Positions 1-7,662 of a stretch of 56,623 nt of DNA are shown in pieces; position 1 is the stretch's first letter, and every line of letters begins with the position of its first letter. This stretch comes from Spartinivicinus poritis (lineage in GTDB: Bacteria > Pseudomonadota > Gammaproteobacteria > Pseudomonadales > Zooshikellaceae). The DNA is taken from positions 1 to 56,623 of the forward strand of contig NZ_JAPMOU010000037.1 in assembly GCF_028858535.1 (NCBI RefSeq), given 5' to 3'. Under the pieces are notes generated by a model that did no database searches, was not told the origin of the DNA, and saw only the letters and a list, made by a program, of their open reading frames with translations. Position numbers and translations under genes: made by a program.

Positions 1-176
1 GAGGAGTTACAATCTAAAGTCACGATCTGATTAAGTTATGTCCAGATTGGTTGTATTCTCACCTTGAAAGGGCTGGTTAATAACACTTAAACTACGTCAG
101 CTAATTGGTAGAATATTTGGTACTACTTTTGTTGGGTCGGGTTTGGTTTTAGCGTTTCAGTCTAGTAAGTAGGAAG

Positions 177-208
177 TCTAGCCCATTGTTAGATAACAAT
201 GGGCTAGA
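177..208 (-). terminator. Perfect hairpin downstream of the deacetylase gene
   Basis: A 13-bp perfect inverted repeat (CTAGCCCATTGTT and its complement, 4-base loop AGAT) sits 21 bases beyond the stop of the leftward deacetylase gene. There is no clear T-run on either side, so it may be a weak terminator or a 3'-end stabiliser. Confidence 0.5.
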
Positions 209-228
209 TAATTAACGGTACCCTAAAG

Positions 229-1224
229 CTAATTAAAGCTAGCTGGATCTAAGGGTAATGTAGCCCACTCAAAAGGAATATTATTTTCTTTTGTATAATC
301 TTCAAAAAGATCTACCGCTTCACGAATACGGCTGATATATCGTGAAGCAGATTCTTGATGGAATCCAATAGAAATATATACATTTTTCTCAGGGTTTTGA
401 CGCCACTTATTTACGTTGCGCTTTAAAACGGTGAGCATTTCTTTGCCAGTAATATAGTCAGCCAATATCCCATTATCAGGTAGTTCCCATAAGGGAGCAT
501 AGCTGGGGCCAATTAAATAGGGTTGAGAAACGGTATTAACACCACCCCATAGTTCAGTGAGCCAATTATATAATCGATCTGACCATCGCCTTCCTTTTAA
601 TAAAATGGTGGCAGCTGCTGAAGAGTCAAATTTGAATCCTTCTGCAGAAAGTGCATTGATGACGTGAGGAGCAGCCATCCAACCACCAGCACGAAAACTA
701 ACAGGGTAATTAAAACCCGCATCAACCAACATTTGATTACTAAACTGAATAATGCTTCTTAACTCATTATGTGTATAGGCACTTATGGGTACATTATGAC
801 CACAATCACCTGTTAGGCGACACCTGTTTAGCGTGATAGGGCCAGGGTATGACCAGTTGGGTTCTGTACGAAAGTTGACACCTGCTGCTTCAACTAAAGA
901 GCGCCAGGCATGAATATGCAAGCCATGCTCATCACTGGGTCTTAATACTGAACGGATGGCTTGAGTAACCATTTGATGATTGGTATTTGGTTTAGTGTAG
1001 TAAGCAGCATTTAAAAACTGAAGTAAACCTACTTGGGGGTAGTCATTACGAAAATCATTCATGGCTTGTAAGTTTTCAGCCTCTAAGGTCCTACCTTCCC
1101 AGTCTACACTAACAATGGCAATCACTTTGCCTTGTGCATTTGCCGTATTCCAAAGGGTTAAGAATAAGAGGAGAAAAAAAATAATTATTTGAATAGAGGT
1201 GTGATGGTATTTACTCGCTTTCAT
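229..1224 (-). CDS. Secreted polysaccharide deacetylase-like (NodB-fold) protein
   Basis: 331 residues. An N-terminal signal peptide (hydrophobic stretch about residues 11-29, cleavage near NAQG) predicts export. The rest looks like a NodB-type glycoside hydrolase/deacetylase barrel: an early acidic motif (SVDWEG), a metal-type HIHAW motif, SFRAGGW, and a late GFHQESA that may carry a catalytic histidine. Enzymes of this family remove acyl groups from cell-wall or exopolysaccharide sugars; the substrate cannot be told here. The start has an AAGGGA ribosome binding site. The gene stands alone, leftward, with a hairpin behind it. Family assignment is by motif pattern only; a divergent, inactive member is possible. 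Confidence 0.6.
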   Translation of the reverse strand: MKASKYHHTSIQIIIFFLLLFLTLWNTANAQGKVIAIVSVDWEGRTLEAENLQAMNDFRNDYPQVGLLQFLNAAYYTKPNTNHQMVTQAIRSVLRPSDEHGLHIHAWRSLVEAAGVNFRTEPNWSYPGPITLNRCRLTGDCGHNVPISAYTHNELRSIIQFSNQMLVDAGFNYPVSFRAGGWMAAPHVINALSAEGFKFDSSAAATILLKGRRWSDRLYNWLTELWGGVNTVSQPYLIGPSYAPLWELPDNGILADYITGKEMLTVLKRNVNKWRQNPEKNVYISIGFHQESASRYISRIREAVDLFEDYTKENNIPFEWATLPLDPASFN

Positions 1225-1236
1225 TTAAATCCCTTT

Positions 1237-1250
1237 TATACTCTTCGCGA
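1237..1250 (+). repeat. Copy 1 of TATACYCTTCGCGA motif
   Basis: TATACTCTTCGCGA, just upstream of the deacetylase ribosome binding site. A second copy differing by one base lies 278 bp to the right in the same orientation. It could be a short interspersed repeat or a shared binding site. Confidence 0.4.
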
Positions 1251-1514
1251 ACGATTTTGATGGCTTGTTGTCATCACTTTTCGCCAGAATCACCTATTAT
1301 TTATAGGATTATAAGGCTTGGTCACTTGATGGTCGCTTCTAAAATCCATTTGCACTGAGTACATTATTGTTAATAAGAGTTTAGCGCTATATTGCTTATA
1401 TTCGGTACAGCTTCTGCAGATCATACTTAAAAGTAACATTTTATGGTAGAAATGAATGCAGTATAATTTTTAGAAAATGATTAAATATATTTTATTAGTA
1501 CAACAATACTAATC

Positions 1515-1528
1515 TATACCCTTCGCGA
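1515..1528 (+). repeat. Copy 2 of TATACYCTTCGCGA motif
   Basis: TATACCCTTCGCGA, matching copy 1 at 13 of 14 positions, 62 bases before the cupin start codon. The CTTTCGCGA ends of the MITE-like element near 26.7 kb share the CGCGA core, which may hint at one repeat family. Confidence 0.4.
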
Positions 1529-1589
1529 GTGATGTGCCCTAATCTTGGGAATCCACTGAAACTACTTTAAGGCATAATAAGGCAGAGCT

Positions 1590-2084
1590 ATGAATAGGGT
1601 TGAAGATATCATTTCGTTGTTAGGCTTAGAGCCGCACCCTTTTGAATCTGGGTACTATCGACGTACCTATGAGTCAAAGTATTATGTTGAAGGGATGGGA
1701 GAGGATAATAGTAATAGAAGTCTATGTACTTCTATTTTTTATTTGCTCACTAAAGACCGTCCAATTAACGTGCTGCATCGTAACAAGTCAGATATCATTC
1801 ACTTCTTTCATTTGGGTGGTGCAATTAAGTATACAACTGTTACCAATGCAGGAAAGATAAATCAGCAGATACTAGGTTCTAGGCTTAACCAAGGTCAACA
1901 CTTACAACTGTTGGTATCGGGTGGTATTTGGAAAGCAGCTGAACTGCTTGAAGGAGAGTATGGGCTAATCAGTGAAGTGGTAATCCCTGGCTTTGAGTAT
2001 GTTGATAACGAAATAGCCACTGCTGAACATTTGCAAGGCTTTGCGGCTGCCATCCAGGCAAAACTGCAGCCGTTGCTCAAATGA
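1590..2084 (+). CDS. Cupin protein, DUF985 family
   Basis: 164 residues. The N-terminal LGLEPHPFESGYYRRTYES pattern, the SIFYLLT and LHRNKSDIIHFFHLG stretches and the later GIWKAAEL and LISEVVIPGFEY motifs match the DUF985 cupin family (yeast YML079w type). These are small one-domain beta-barrels, usually cytoplasmic, of poorly defined function; some bind sugar-like or purine-like ligands. Length is normal for the family. The gene is rightward with an AAGG element before the ATG. It is followed 150 bp later by the DUF2058 gene and probably forms its own unit. Confidence 0.85.
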   Translation: MNRVEDIISLLGLEPHPFESGYYRRTYESKYYVEGMGEDNSNRSLCTSIFYLLTKDRPINVLHRNKSDIIHFFHLGGAIKYTTVTNAGKINQQILGSRLNQGQHLQLLVSGGIWKAAELLEGEYGLISEVVIPGFEYVDNEIATAEHLQGFAAAIQAKLQPLLK

Positions 2085-2235
2085 TAGTAAGATTACGTCA
2101 GTTTTAGCGGGTATATCTACTATCCCTGGTAAGATTGCGTATAATAAGGGTGCCTCTACTAAGGTTTACAGTCAGGTTAACAAAGGGTTGGGAGTAGCAA
2201 AGCAAACCAGCCCTGATCATTATCAAGGTTACAAT

Positions 2236-2778
2236 ATGAGCAAGTCGTTACAAGATCAGTTACTAAAAGCGGGGTTGGTTGATAAGAAAAAGGCAAACCA
2301 AATAAAGAAAGACCAACATAAGAAGAAGAAAACCAAACAAAAGAGTAAAGAAACAGCTGTTGATGAAACTAAGCTTAGCGCTCAACAGGCTATCCAAGAA
2401 AAAGCTGAGCGAGATAGACTATTGAACTTAGAATTAAAAGCTGAGGCTGAAAAAAAAGCTATTACTGCACAAATAAAGCAGTTAATTGAACTGAATAAAA
2501 TTAATAAGGGTGATGGAGAGGTCGGCTACAATTTTACTGATGAGAAGAAAATTAAAAAAATTTATGTAACCGAAACACTCCAAATTGATCTTAGCAAAGG
2601 CCGACTGGCAATTGTAAGACTTAATGAAGGTTATGAGTTAGTGCCAAAAGCAATCGCAGAAAAAATTATGTTAAGGGATGAGTCTTGTATAGCATTTTTG
2701 GCTGAAAATACACAACAAGAGATGGATGAAGATGACCCTTATGCAGATTATCAGATCCCTGATGATTTAATGTGGTAA
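2236..2778 (+). CDS. DUF2058 family protein (YaiL-like)
   Basis: 180 residues from the ATG at 2236, chosen because MSKSLQDQLLKAGLVDKKKA is the usual start of DUF2058 proteins; a longer frame upstream lacks support and overlaps the cupin gene. The region around residues 20-90 is very Lys/Glu/Ala-rich and likely a charged coiled coil. The C-terminal half has the compact YNFTDEKKIKKIYV and LSKGRLAIVRL motifs of the family. It is a soluble cytoplasmic protein; E. coli YaiL is ribosome-associated in some datasets, but no firm function is known. Its TAA shares a base with the next start (TAATG), so the two genes are probably translationally coupled. Confidence 0.85.
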   Translation: MSKSLQDQLLKAGLVDKKKANQIKKDQHKKKKTKQKSKETAVDETKLSAQQAIQEKAERDRLLNLELKAEAEKKAITAQIKQLIELNKINKGDGEVGYNFTDEKKIKKIYVTETLQIDLSKGRLAIVRLNEGYELVPKAIAEKIMLRDESCIAFLAENTQQEMDEDDPYADYQIPDDLMW

Positions 2779-3269
2779 TGTTGTATTTTGCCTACGGTTC
2801 TAATATGTCTGTGCCACGTTTGCAACAGCGTATTGGCGATGTCAGCCTGATTGATATCGCCAAGTTGAGAAGTTATCAGCTACGCTTTCATAAATGTGGT
2901 ATGGATGGATCAGGTAAATGTGATGCTTACTATACTGGGAATAATATTGATTATGTTTGGGGCACCATTTATCAATTAGAGTCAAACCATAAACATCAAC
3001 TTGATAAAATTGAAGGTCTTGGTAAAGGATATTTAGACAAAATAGTTCGTGTAATTAATCCACAAGGAAAGGAGTATAATGCTGTTACATATTATGCTAC
3101 CTGTATCGATGATAGCTTGATTCCTTTTGATTGGTATAAAACACATGTTGTATATGGTGCAAAATCTGCAAATTTGCCTTCTGATTACGTTCAAATGATT
3201 TTGTCTGTAAGCGCTATAAAAGATGCTAATTCTTTTCGAACTCAGCAAGAATTATTGATTTATAAATAG
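2778..3269 (+). CDS. Gamma-glutamylcyclotransferase-like protein
   Basis: 163 residues from the ATG at 2778 that overlaps the upstream stop codon; a GTG two codons earlier is possible. The opening MLYFAYGSNMS is the signature substrate loop of the GGCT/AIG2-like fold, and the glutamate in DKIEGLGKGY fits the catalytic acid that takes part in releasing 5-oxoproline from gamma-glutamyl compounds. It is a cytosolic enzyme with no signal peptide. The substrate (gamma-glutamyl amino acid, gamma-glutamylamine or glutathione) cannot be inferred. Overlap with the DUF2058 gene indicates co-transcription. Confidence 0.85.
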   Translation: MLYFAYGSNMSVPRLQQRIGDVSLIDIAKLRSYQLRFHKCGMDGSGKCDAYYTGNNIDYVWGTIYQLESNHKHQLDKIEGLGKGYLDKIVRVINPQGKEYNAVTYYATCIDDSLIPFDWYKTHVVYGAKSANLPSDYVQMILSVSAIKDANSFRTQQELLIYK

Positions 3270-3388
3270 CGCGCATTAAATATATTGTAATTGTTTGGCA
3301 ATGTTTTTGAGAAAACACATAAATAAAGTTTGACTTATCATAAAAACAAACTAGCCTTAAAAAATATATTTGTCTACTGAAAATTATA

Positions 3389-4222
3389 ATGGCGTTTAGT
3401 GGTGTGTATTACCTCTTTCGTGGGTGGCTGTTGATAGTATTGGTCTTTTACTGTTTGCTGACTTATGGAGAAAAAATATCAGTAGTTATTCATGTCGATG
3501 ATAATTATAAGCCTTACTCATATAAACTCAAGCAACAAGCAAAAGGAGTCTATATTGAAGTATTAGAGGCTGCTTTTAGCAACATGGAAGATTTTCAGGT
3601 GACTATGGTTCCTGTCGCATGGCAACGTGGTAAACAAATGATGGAAAAGGGCCAAGGCTTTGGTTTGGCGCCGGTATTTTTTCATGGGCATGACTGGCCA
3701 TATTTATATCCATACTCAATCCATTTTTATGAAGAAAAAATATTAGTAATTTGCCAACAAAAGGTGCTGGAAAAAAAGCGAAAATTTTGGCCAGATGACT
3801 ATACAGGTCTACATATTAATAATGTTGTTGGTTTTGATGGATGGGGTGGAAGCCGATTCAGGGAGTTTATCAAGCAGGGTAAAATAAAGTATGGTGAGGT
3901 GAGAGGTATTGAAAATATTATTCTGATGACAGGGCTTGGGAGAGGGGATTGCTTTTTAGCAGAAGAATCATCATTTGATGTAGTTTATGCTAAATTAATA
4001 CAGTCAAAGCAGTTTTATGTTGGAGTAAGGTATGTAAACCTGGTAAAAGGGGCTGTGGTGGGACTAGACCCTGTTTATATTGGCTACTCGGAAGTGGCGA
4101 TAGAGCAAGGTAAGTATCCATTTTATAAAAAATTTATGAAAAGTTTTGATATAGAGTTATATAAGCTCAAGAAAACTGGAGTGGTTAAAAAAATTATGCA
4201 AGAGGCTTTGCTGAAGCACTAA
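3389..4222 (+). CDS. Periplasmic solute-binding protein, SBP_bac_3-like
   Basis: 277 residues with an N-terminal hydrophobic segment (about 10-27) acting as signal peptide. The mature part resembles the family-3 solute-binding fold: an early HVDDNYKPYSY strand, then AKGVYIEVLEAAF, the PVAWQRGKQMMEKGQG region, and a C-terminal half typical of short amino-acid-binding-like proteins. No transporter subunit is nearby, so it may be a sensor-type or orphan binding protein. No strong Shine-Dalgarno precedes the ATG. It is followed by a second protein of the same superfamily; the two are divergent, not recent copies. Confidence 0.6.
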   Translation: MAFSGVYYLFRGWLLIVLVFYCLLTYGEKISVVIHVDDNYKPYSYKLKQQAKGVYIEVLEAAFSNMEDFQVTMVPVAWQRGKQMMEKGQGFGLAPVFFHGHDWPYLYPYSIHFYEEKILVICQQKVLEKKRKFWPDDYTGLHINNVVGFDGWGGSRFREFIKQGKIKYGEVRGIENIILMTGLGRGDCFLAEESSFDVVYAKLIQSKQFYVGVRYVNLVKGAVVGLDPVYIGYSEVAIEQGKYPFYKKFMKSFDIELYKLKKTGVVKKIMQEALLKH

Positions 4223-4277
4223 TATTAAAAATCAATGTTGCAACCCTAAAAATGGTAGTGGTGCGGGAGTATAAACA

Positions 4278-4988
4278 ATGAAAATTTATTATTTAGTTCT
4301 GGCTTTTTGTGGCACTTGTTCAATGTTTGTAAATGCTGAAAAACTAATGATTAATACTGAAGAATATGCACCACTAAGCTTTACTGATAAAGATGGTAAA
4401 GTAAAAGGCATTGCGACAGAGCAAGTTGAGTTAATACTAAAAAGAGCAAGTATTGATTATGAGCTGAAAGTATACCCATGGGCTAGAGCGTATAAAAATG
4501 CTGAAACTACAAAAAATCACTGTGTGTTTACAACTTCGAATACCCCCGCAAGAGAGAAATTGTTTAAATGGGTTGAGCCGCTTTCGCTAAATAAGTCTAT
4601 TTTAGTTAAATTGAAAGGCTCAGATATTAATGTGGCAAGTTTAGATGATGCTAAAAAATATAAAATTGGTATCCAAAACCAGGATGTAGGTGGAGAGTAT
4701 TTGAAAAAATCAGGCTTTCCTAAATTGAGTGCTGCTGGTGATGCAGATAAATCGTTGAAGAAGCTAAAGTCAAATCGAGTAGATATGGTTGCAATGGCTG
4801 AGTCTCGTTATAAAGCTTTAGTTGATTCTGGAGAACCTTTGGAGAAAGTTACTGATATTTTTGCACTAAAAATGGGGTTAGCTTGTAATCAGGCTGTATC
4901 AGATGACACAATTAGTGCATTACAAAAAGAGTTAGATAAACTCATTGCAGATGGTACTCAAGAAAAAATAGCTAAGAGTTATCAGTAG
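4278..4988 (+). CDS. Periplasmic amino-acid-binding-like protein (SBP_bac_3)
   Basis: 236 residues, signal peptide 1-20 (cleavage VNA-EK). The mature protein shows the family-3 pattern: EEYAPLSFTDKDGKVKGIAT, RASIDYELKVYPWARAYKNA, FTTSNTPAREKLFKWVEPL and a late QKELDKLIADGTQEKIAKSY helix. Length is typical of the compact orphan members common in marine Gammaproteobacteria. A GGGAG ribosome binding site lies 8 bases before the ATG. It is 55 bp behind another binding-protein gene and may be co-transcribed with it. No permease or ATPase gene is adjacent. Confidence 0.85.
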   Translation: MKIYYLVLAFCGTCSMFVNAEKLMINTEEYAPLSFTDKDGKVKGIATEQVELILKRASIDYELKVYPWARAYKNAETTKNHCVFTTSNTPAREKLFKWVEPLSLNKSILVKLKGSDINVASLDDAKKYKIGIQNQDVGGEYLKKSGFPKLSAAGDADKSLKKLKSNRVDMVAMAESRYKALVDSGEPLEKVTDIFALKMGLACNQAVSDDTISALQKELDKLIADGTQEKIAKSYQ

Positions 4989-5005
4989 CTATTTTTATCG
5001 CTGTC

Positions 5006-5950
5006 TCATAAATTACTGTTGAATATAAAGAACTGATTTGCTATCCACAGCGAGATTGGCATTGTAATAAATGACAACATGGTTTGTGCTGTAATAATTG
5101 ATGCCATAGACTGATGATCGCCTCCCAATTGCCTTGATAAAATATAAGATGAAGGGGCAGTGGGAACACTAAAAAATATAATAATTACGGTAGCTGTAAT
5201 GGGCGTTAGGGAAAAATAACTGATGATAAATAGCGCCACTATAGGTTTAAAGCCAAACTGAACAAAAGAAGCTAATAGTGAAGGTTTCCAGTCACTGAAT
5301 AGTCGCCTTAATTCTAAACCAGCACCTACAGCCATTAATCCAATAGGAAAAGCTGCCCGGCCTAGTAGTGAGATTGAGTCAGCGATTGCTTTTGGAGGAT
5401 GAATATTAAAAGCGTTGAAGAGTAATCCAATTAAGCAGGCAATGATTAGAGGGTTTTTTATTAACTGGTTGATAAGAGACGGTGAAGCTTGATTTTCTGT
5501 TTTAATTAATAAACAAAAGGTAGTGACACATAAAATATTGATTAATACAATCATGGTGACAGCGACGAGCGCACCAATCACTAAACCTTCATCGCCAAAT
5601 AATGCATTGGTAATAGCAAGGGCGATAAATGTGTTAAAACGAATTCCTCCTTGAAATACCGAGGTAAAGGTTGGCTTAGATAAAGACTTGTCAAACAATA
5701 GCCAAAAGGCTAGAACCAGACAACAGGCAAAAATGGTCGTGTTTGTCACCATCACAATGGTTGGCCAAGGTAATTCGGCTAAAGAGTGGCGAGTAATGGT
5801 ATCAATGAGAATCGCTGGGGCGAGTACATAGTAGGTGATCTTTTCAATACCAGACCATACGTTGGTTTGGATATTTGCCAGTTGTTTGATGATATAACCA
5901 CTGGCAATGGCAAAACAGATGGGAACAAGTGCTTCAATTATAGTAATCAT
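5006..5950 (-). CDS. AEC family transporter (auxin efflux carrier-like permease)
   Basis: 314 residues, almost entirely hydrophobic with about 8-10 membrane helices. The opening IIEALVPICFAIASGYIIKQ, the mid NPLIIACLIGLLFNAF and the late PTAPSSYILSRQLGGD are characteristic of AEC permeases, which move dicarboxylates or other organic anions in bacteria. It is an inner-membrane protein. Leftward, with a LysR gene of the same orientation 134 bp upstream; the LysR protein may regulate it. Convergent with the binding-protein gene at its 3' end, separated by only 17 bp. Confidence 0.9.
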   Translation of the reverse strand: MITIIEALVPICFAIASGYIIKQLANIQTNVWSGIEKITYYVLAPAILIDTITRHSLAELPWPTIVMVTNTTIFACCLVLAFWLLFDKSLSKPTFTSVFQGGIRFNTFIALAITNALFGDEGLVIGALVAVTMIVLINILCVTTFCLLIKTENQASPSLINQLIKNPLIIACLIGLLFNAFNIHPPKAIADSISLLGRAAFPIGLMAVGAGLELRRLFSDWKPSLLASFVQFGFKPIVALFIISYFSLTPITATVIIIFFSVPTAPSSYILSRQLGGDHQSMASIITAQTMLSFITMPISLWIANQFFIFNSNL

Positions 5951-6084
5951 AACCAGGCTTTTAAGCTAGAATATTTTTTGTTTAAAGCAGTGATGGCGAC
6001 TGCTTAGGCATAGACAGAAAGTATTATAATGCTTAACTAGCCTTTAAAAAATTTTAATTTTCTTGATGGATAGTTTAAAAAAAC

Positions 6085-6963
6085 TCAACTAATAACATTC
6101 TTCACCATCAGCTCATACACAAGCTTGGTAACAGGAGCACGACTATTGTTGAGTTTTTGGTAAACCCCAATAGAGCGCTTTAAAGGCGGGGCACCAAATG
6201 GAATTAGCTGGAAAGATTTAGCCAGCTGTTGTGATCGCTGCCTGCTTAATGGCATGATGGTAATACCCAAGCCATACTCCACCATCCTTAAGGCTGCTTC
6301 CATTGAATCCAGTTCCATCCACTCGTTAACTTGGATTCCACGCTGCATTAGTTCTTCATCAATAATGGCACCAGCCCAGGCTTTTTTGTCAAAGCGAATA
6401 AAGGGAACTTGATGCAATAGCTTGGTTTCATTGGCTATAGTTGTTCCTTGATTCGAAACAATATAGAAGGGCTCTTCGGCATAGGGAGTAAAAGAGCAGT
6501 TAGAAGCATAATGGGTAATCGGCTCGGTGATTAGGGCTGCATCAAGGCGGTTTTTTTCAACCCCTTTTGCCAGCTCAGCTGACTGGCCTCTTCTGACTTT
6601 AATTTGCAGGTTAGGGTGGTCTTTATGCAGGCTAGCCAAAATAGGGGCTAAAGGGCCAATTTGCACACTATGAATTGCCCCAAGAGAATATTGACCAGAA
6701 AAATGCTCACTGTCGTCTAAGTCGTAGCCTAGCTGATTATATAGGTTAAGTATCTGTTCAGCTCTAGCCAACACTTGTTGCCCATTATGATTGAGCTTTG
6801 CATTACGACCCGATCGATCAAATAACGAGGTATTGAGCTGTTGCTCAAGTGTCTTAATTTGCAAGCTTACAGCAGACAGTGTTAACCCCAGCTGGTCGGA
6901 TGCAGCAGCAAAGCTACCAGTTTCTGCAATGGCTTTTAAGGCACGTAGCGCTTTAATAGACAT
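6085..6963 (-). CDS. LysR-type transcriptional regulator
   Basis: 292 residues. The N-terminal winged helix (ALRALKAIAETGSFAAASDQ, SAVSLQIKTLEQQL, LFDRSGRNAKLNHNG) is a classic LysR DNA-binding domain; residues from about 90 form the two-lobed effector domain. It binds DNA as a tetramer and usually responds to a small metabolite. Same orientation as the AEC permease gene downstream, which is the most likely local target; no target can be proven. A GGAGCC sequence 13 bases before the ATG is a plausible but distant ribosome binding site. Confidence 0.9.
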   Translation of the reverse strand: MSIKALRALKAIAETGSFAAASDQLGLTLSAVSLQIKTLEQQLNTSLFDRSGRNAKLNHNGQQVLARAEQILNLYNQLGYDLDDSEHFSGQYSLGAIHSVQIGPLAPILASLHKDHPNLQIKVRRGQSAELAKGVEKNRLDAALITEPITHYASNCSFTPYAEEPFYIVSNQGTTIANETKLLHQVPFIRFDKKAWAGAIIDEELMQRGIQVNEWMELDSMEAALRMVEYGLGITIMPLSRQRSQQLAKSFQLIPFGAPPLKRSIGVYQKLNNSRAPVTKLVYELMVKNVIS

Positions 6964-7662
6964 GACAGTAGTAGATGGCTCCTATTACTTTTGGACTGAT
7001 CGTTAAATAAGCTGTTTCTTGTATATTGGTTATCTCTAGTCTTCTATTATATAACTTTTTTCAGATGATTGATTGTTATTTCATGTAGTTAAATAGGGGC
7101 AAGTAACCAGCCTACCATTAGAGCGTGAGTTCTAGAATATTTTAGAGAAAGTAGCAAAGTCTCAGAATATGAGCTTAAGTGCATTCATTGAAACGTTGTA
7201 TGAAGAGACACTTAACTAACTATCATGACCAGGTACGTAACTTCACATCGCTGTTAACGCTCTGTTCGTGTTATTTATTTAAAAACAACATAAAGCTAGC
7301 TATTCAGAAGTAAATCCACTTAATTTGTGAGTAAATAATAATAAATATATGGGCTATTTGTGTCTGATGTATAAATGATTGTGTTTGATATATAGTTGAA
7401 AGCTTGTTCATCCCATATTTATGAGATAAATAACTGGATCTAGCCATAAATAATTTGCATTGATCTTATGAAGAATGACTAAAAATTACGATAAAAATAA
7501 AGGGATGCTTAGTTTATTATGCTTTAGTGTAATAGTTACTATTATGTAATGAAATATCTGATTAATCTTCACGGCCATACCTTTCACAAATAAATTTTTT
7601 AGGGTTAGTTACACCTTAATTTTTAGTATTTTACCAGATCAAGATTAACAGGACTCACCGCA
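6964..7662. other. AT-rich divergent intergenic region
   Basis: About 700 bp separate the leftward LysR gene from the rightward protease gene. It is strongly AT-rich, with stops in all frames and no hairpin, repeat or RNA gene that stood out. It should contain the promoters of both genes; the protease start has no strong Shine-Dalgarno beyond a CAGGA about 18 bases upstream. Confidence 0.5.

Larger units (their letters stand above)
1225..1589. other. Divergent intergenic region
   Basis: 365 bp between the leftward deacetylase gene and the rightward cupin gene, so it should hold both promoters. AT-rich. It contains two copies of a TATACYCTTCGCGA motif, listed separately. No open frame or RNA gene was recognised. 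Confidence 0.5.

Noticed and set aside
1642-1860. Alternative frames inside the cupin gene
   Set aside because: They overlap a well-supported DUF985 gene and have no homology-like features.
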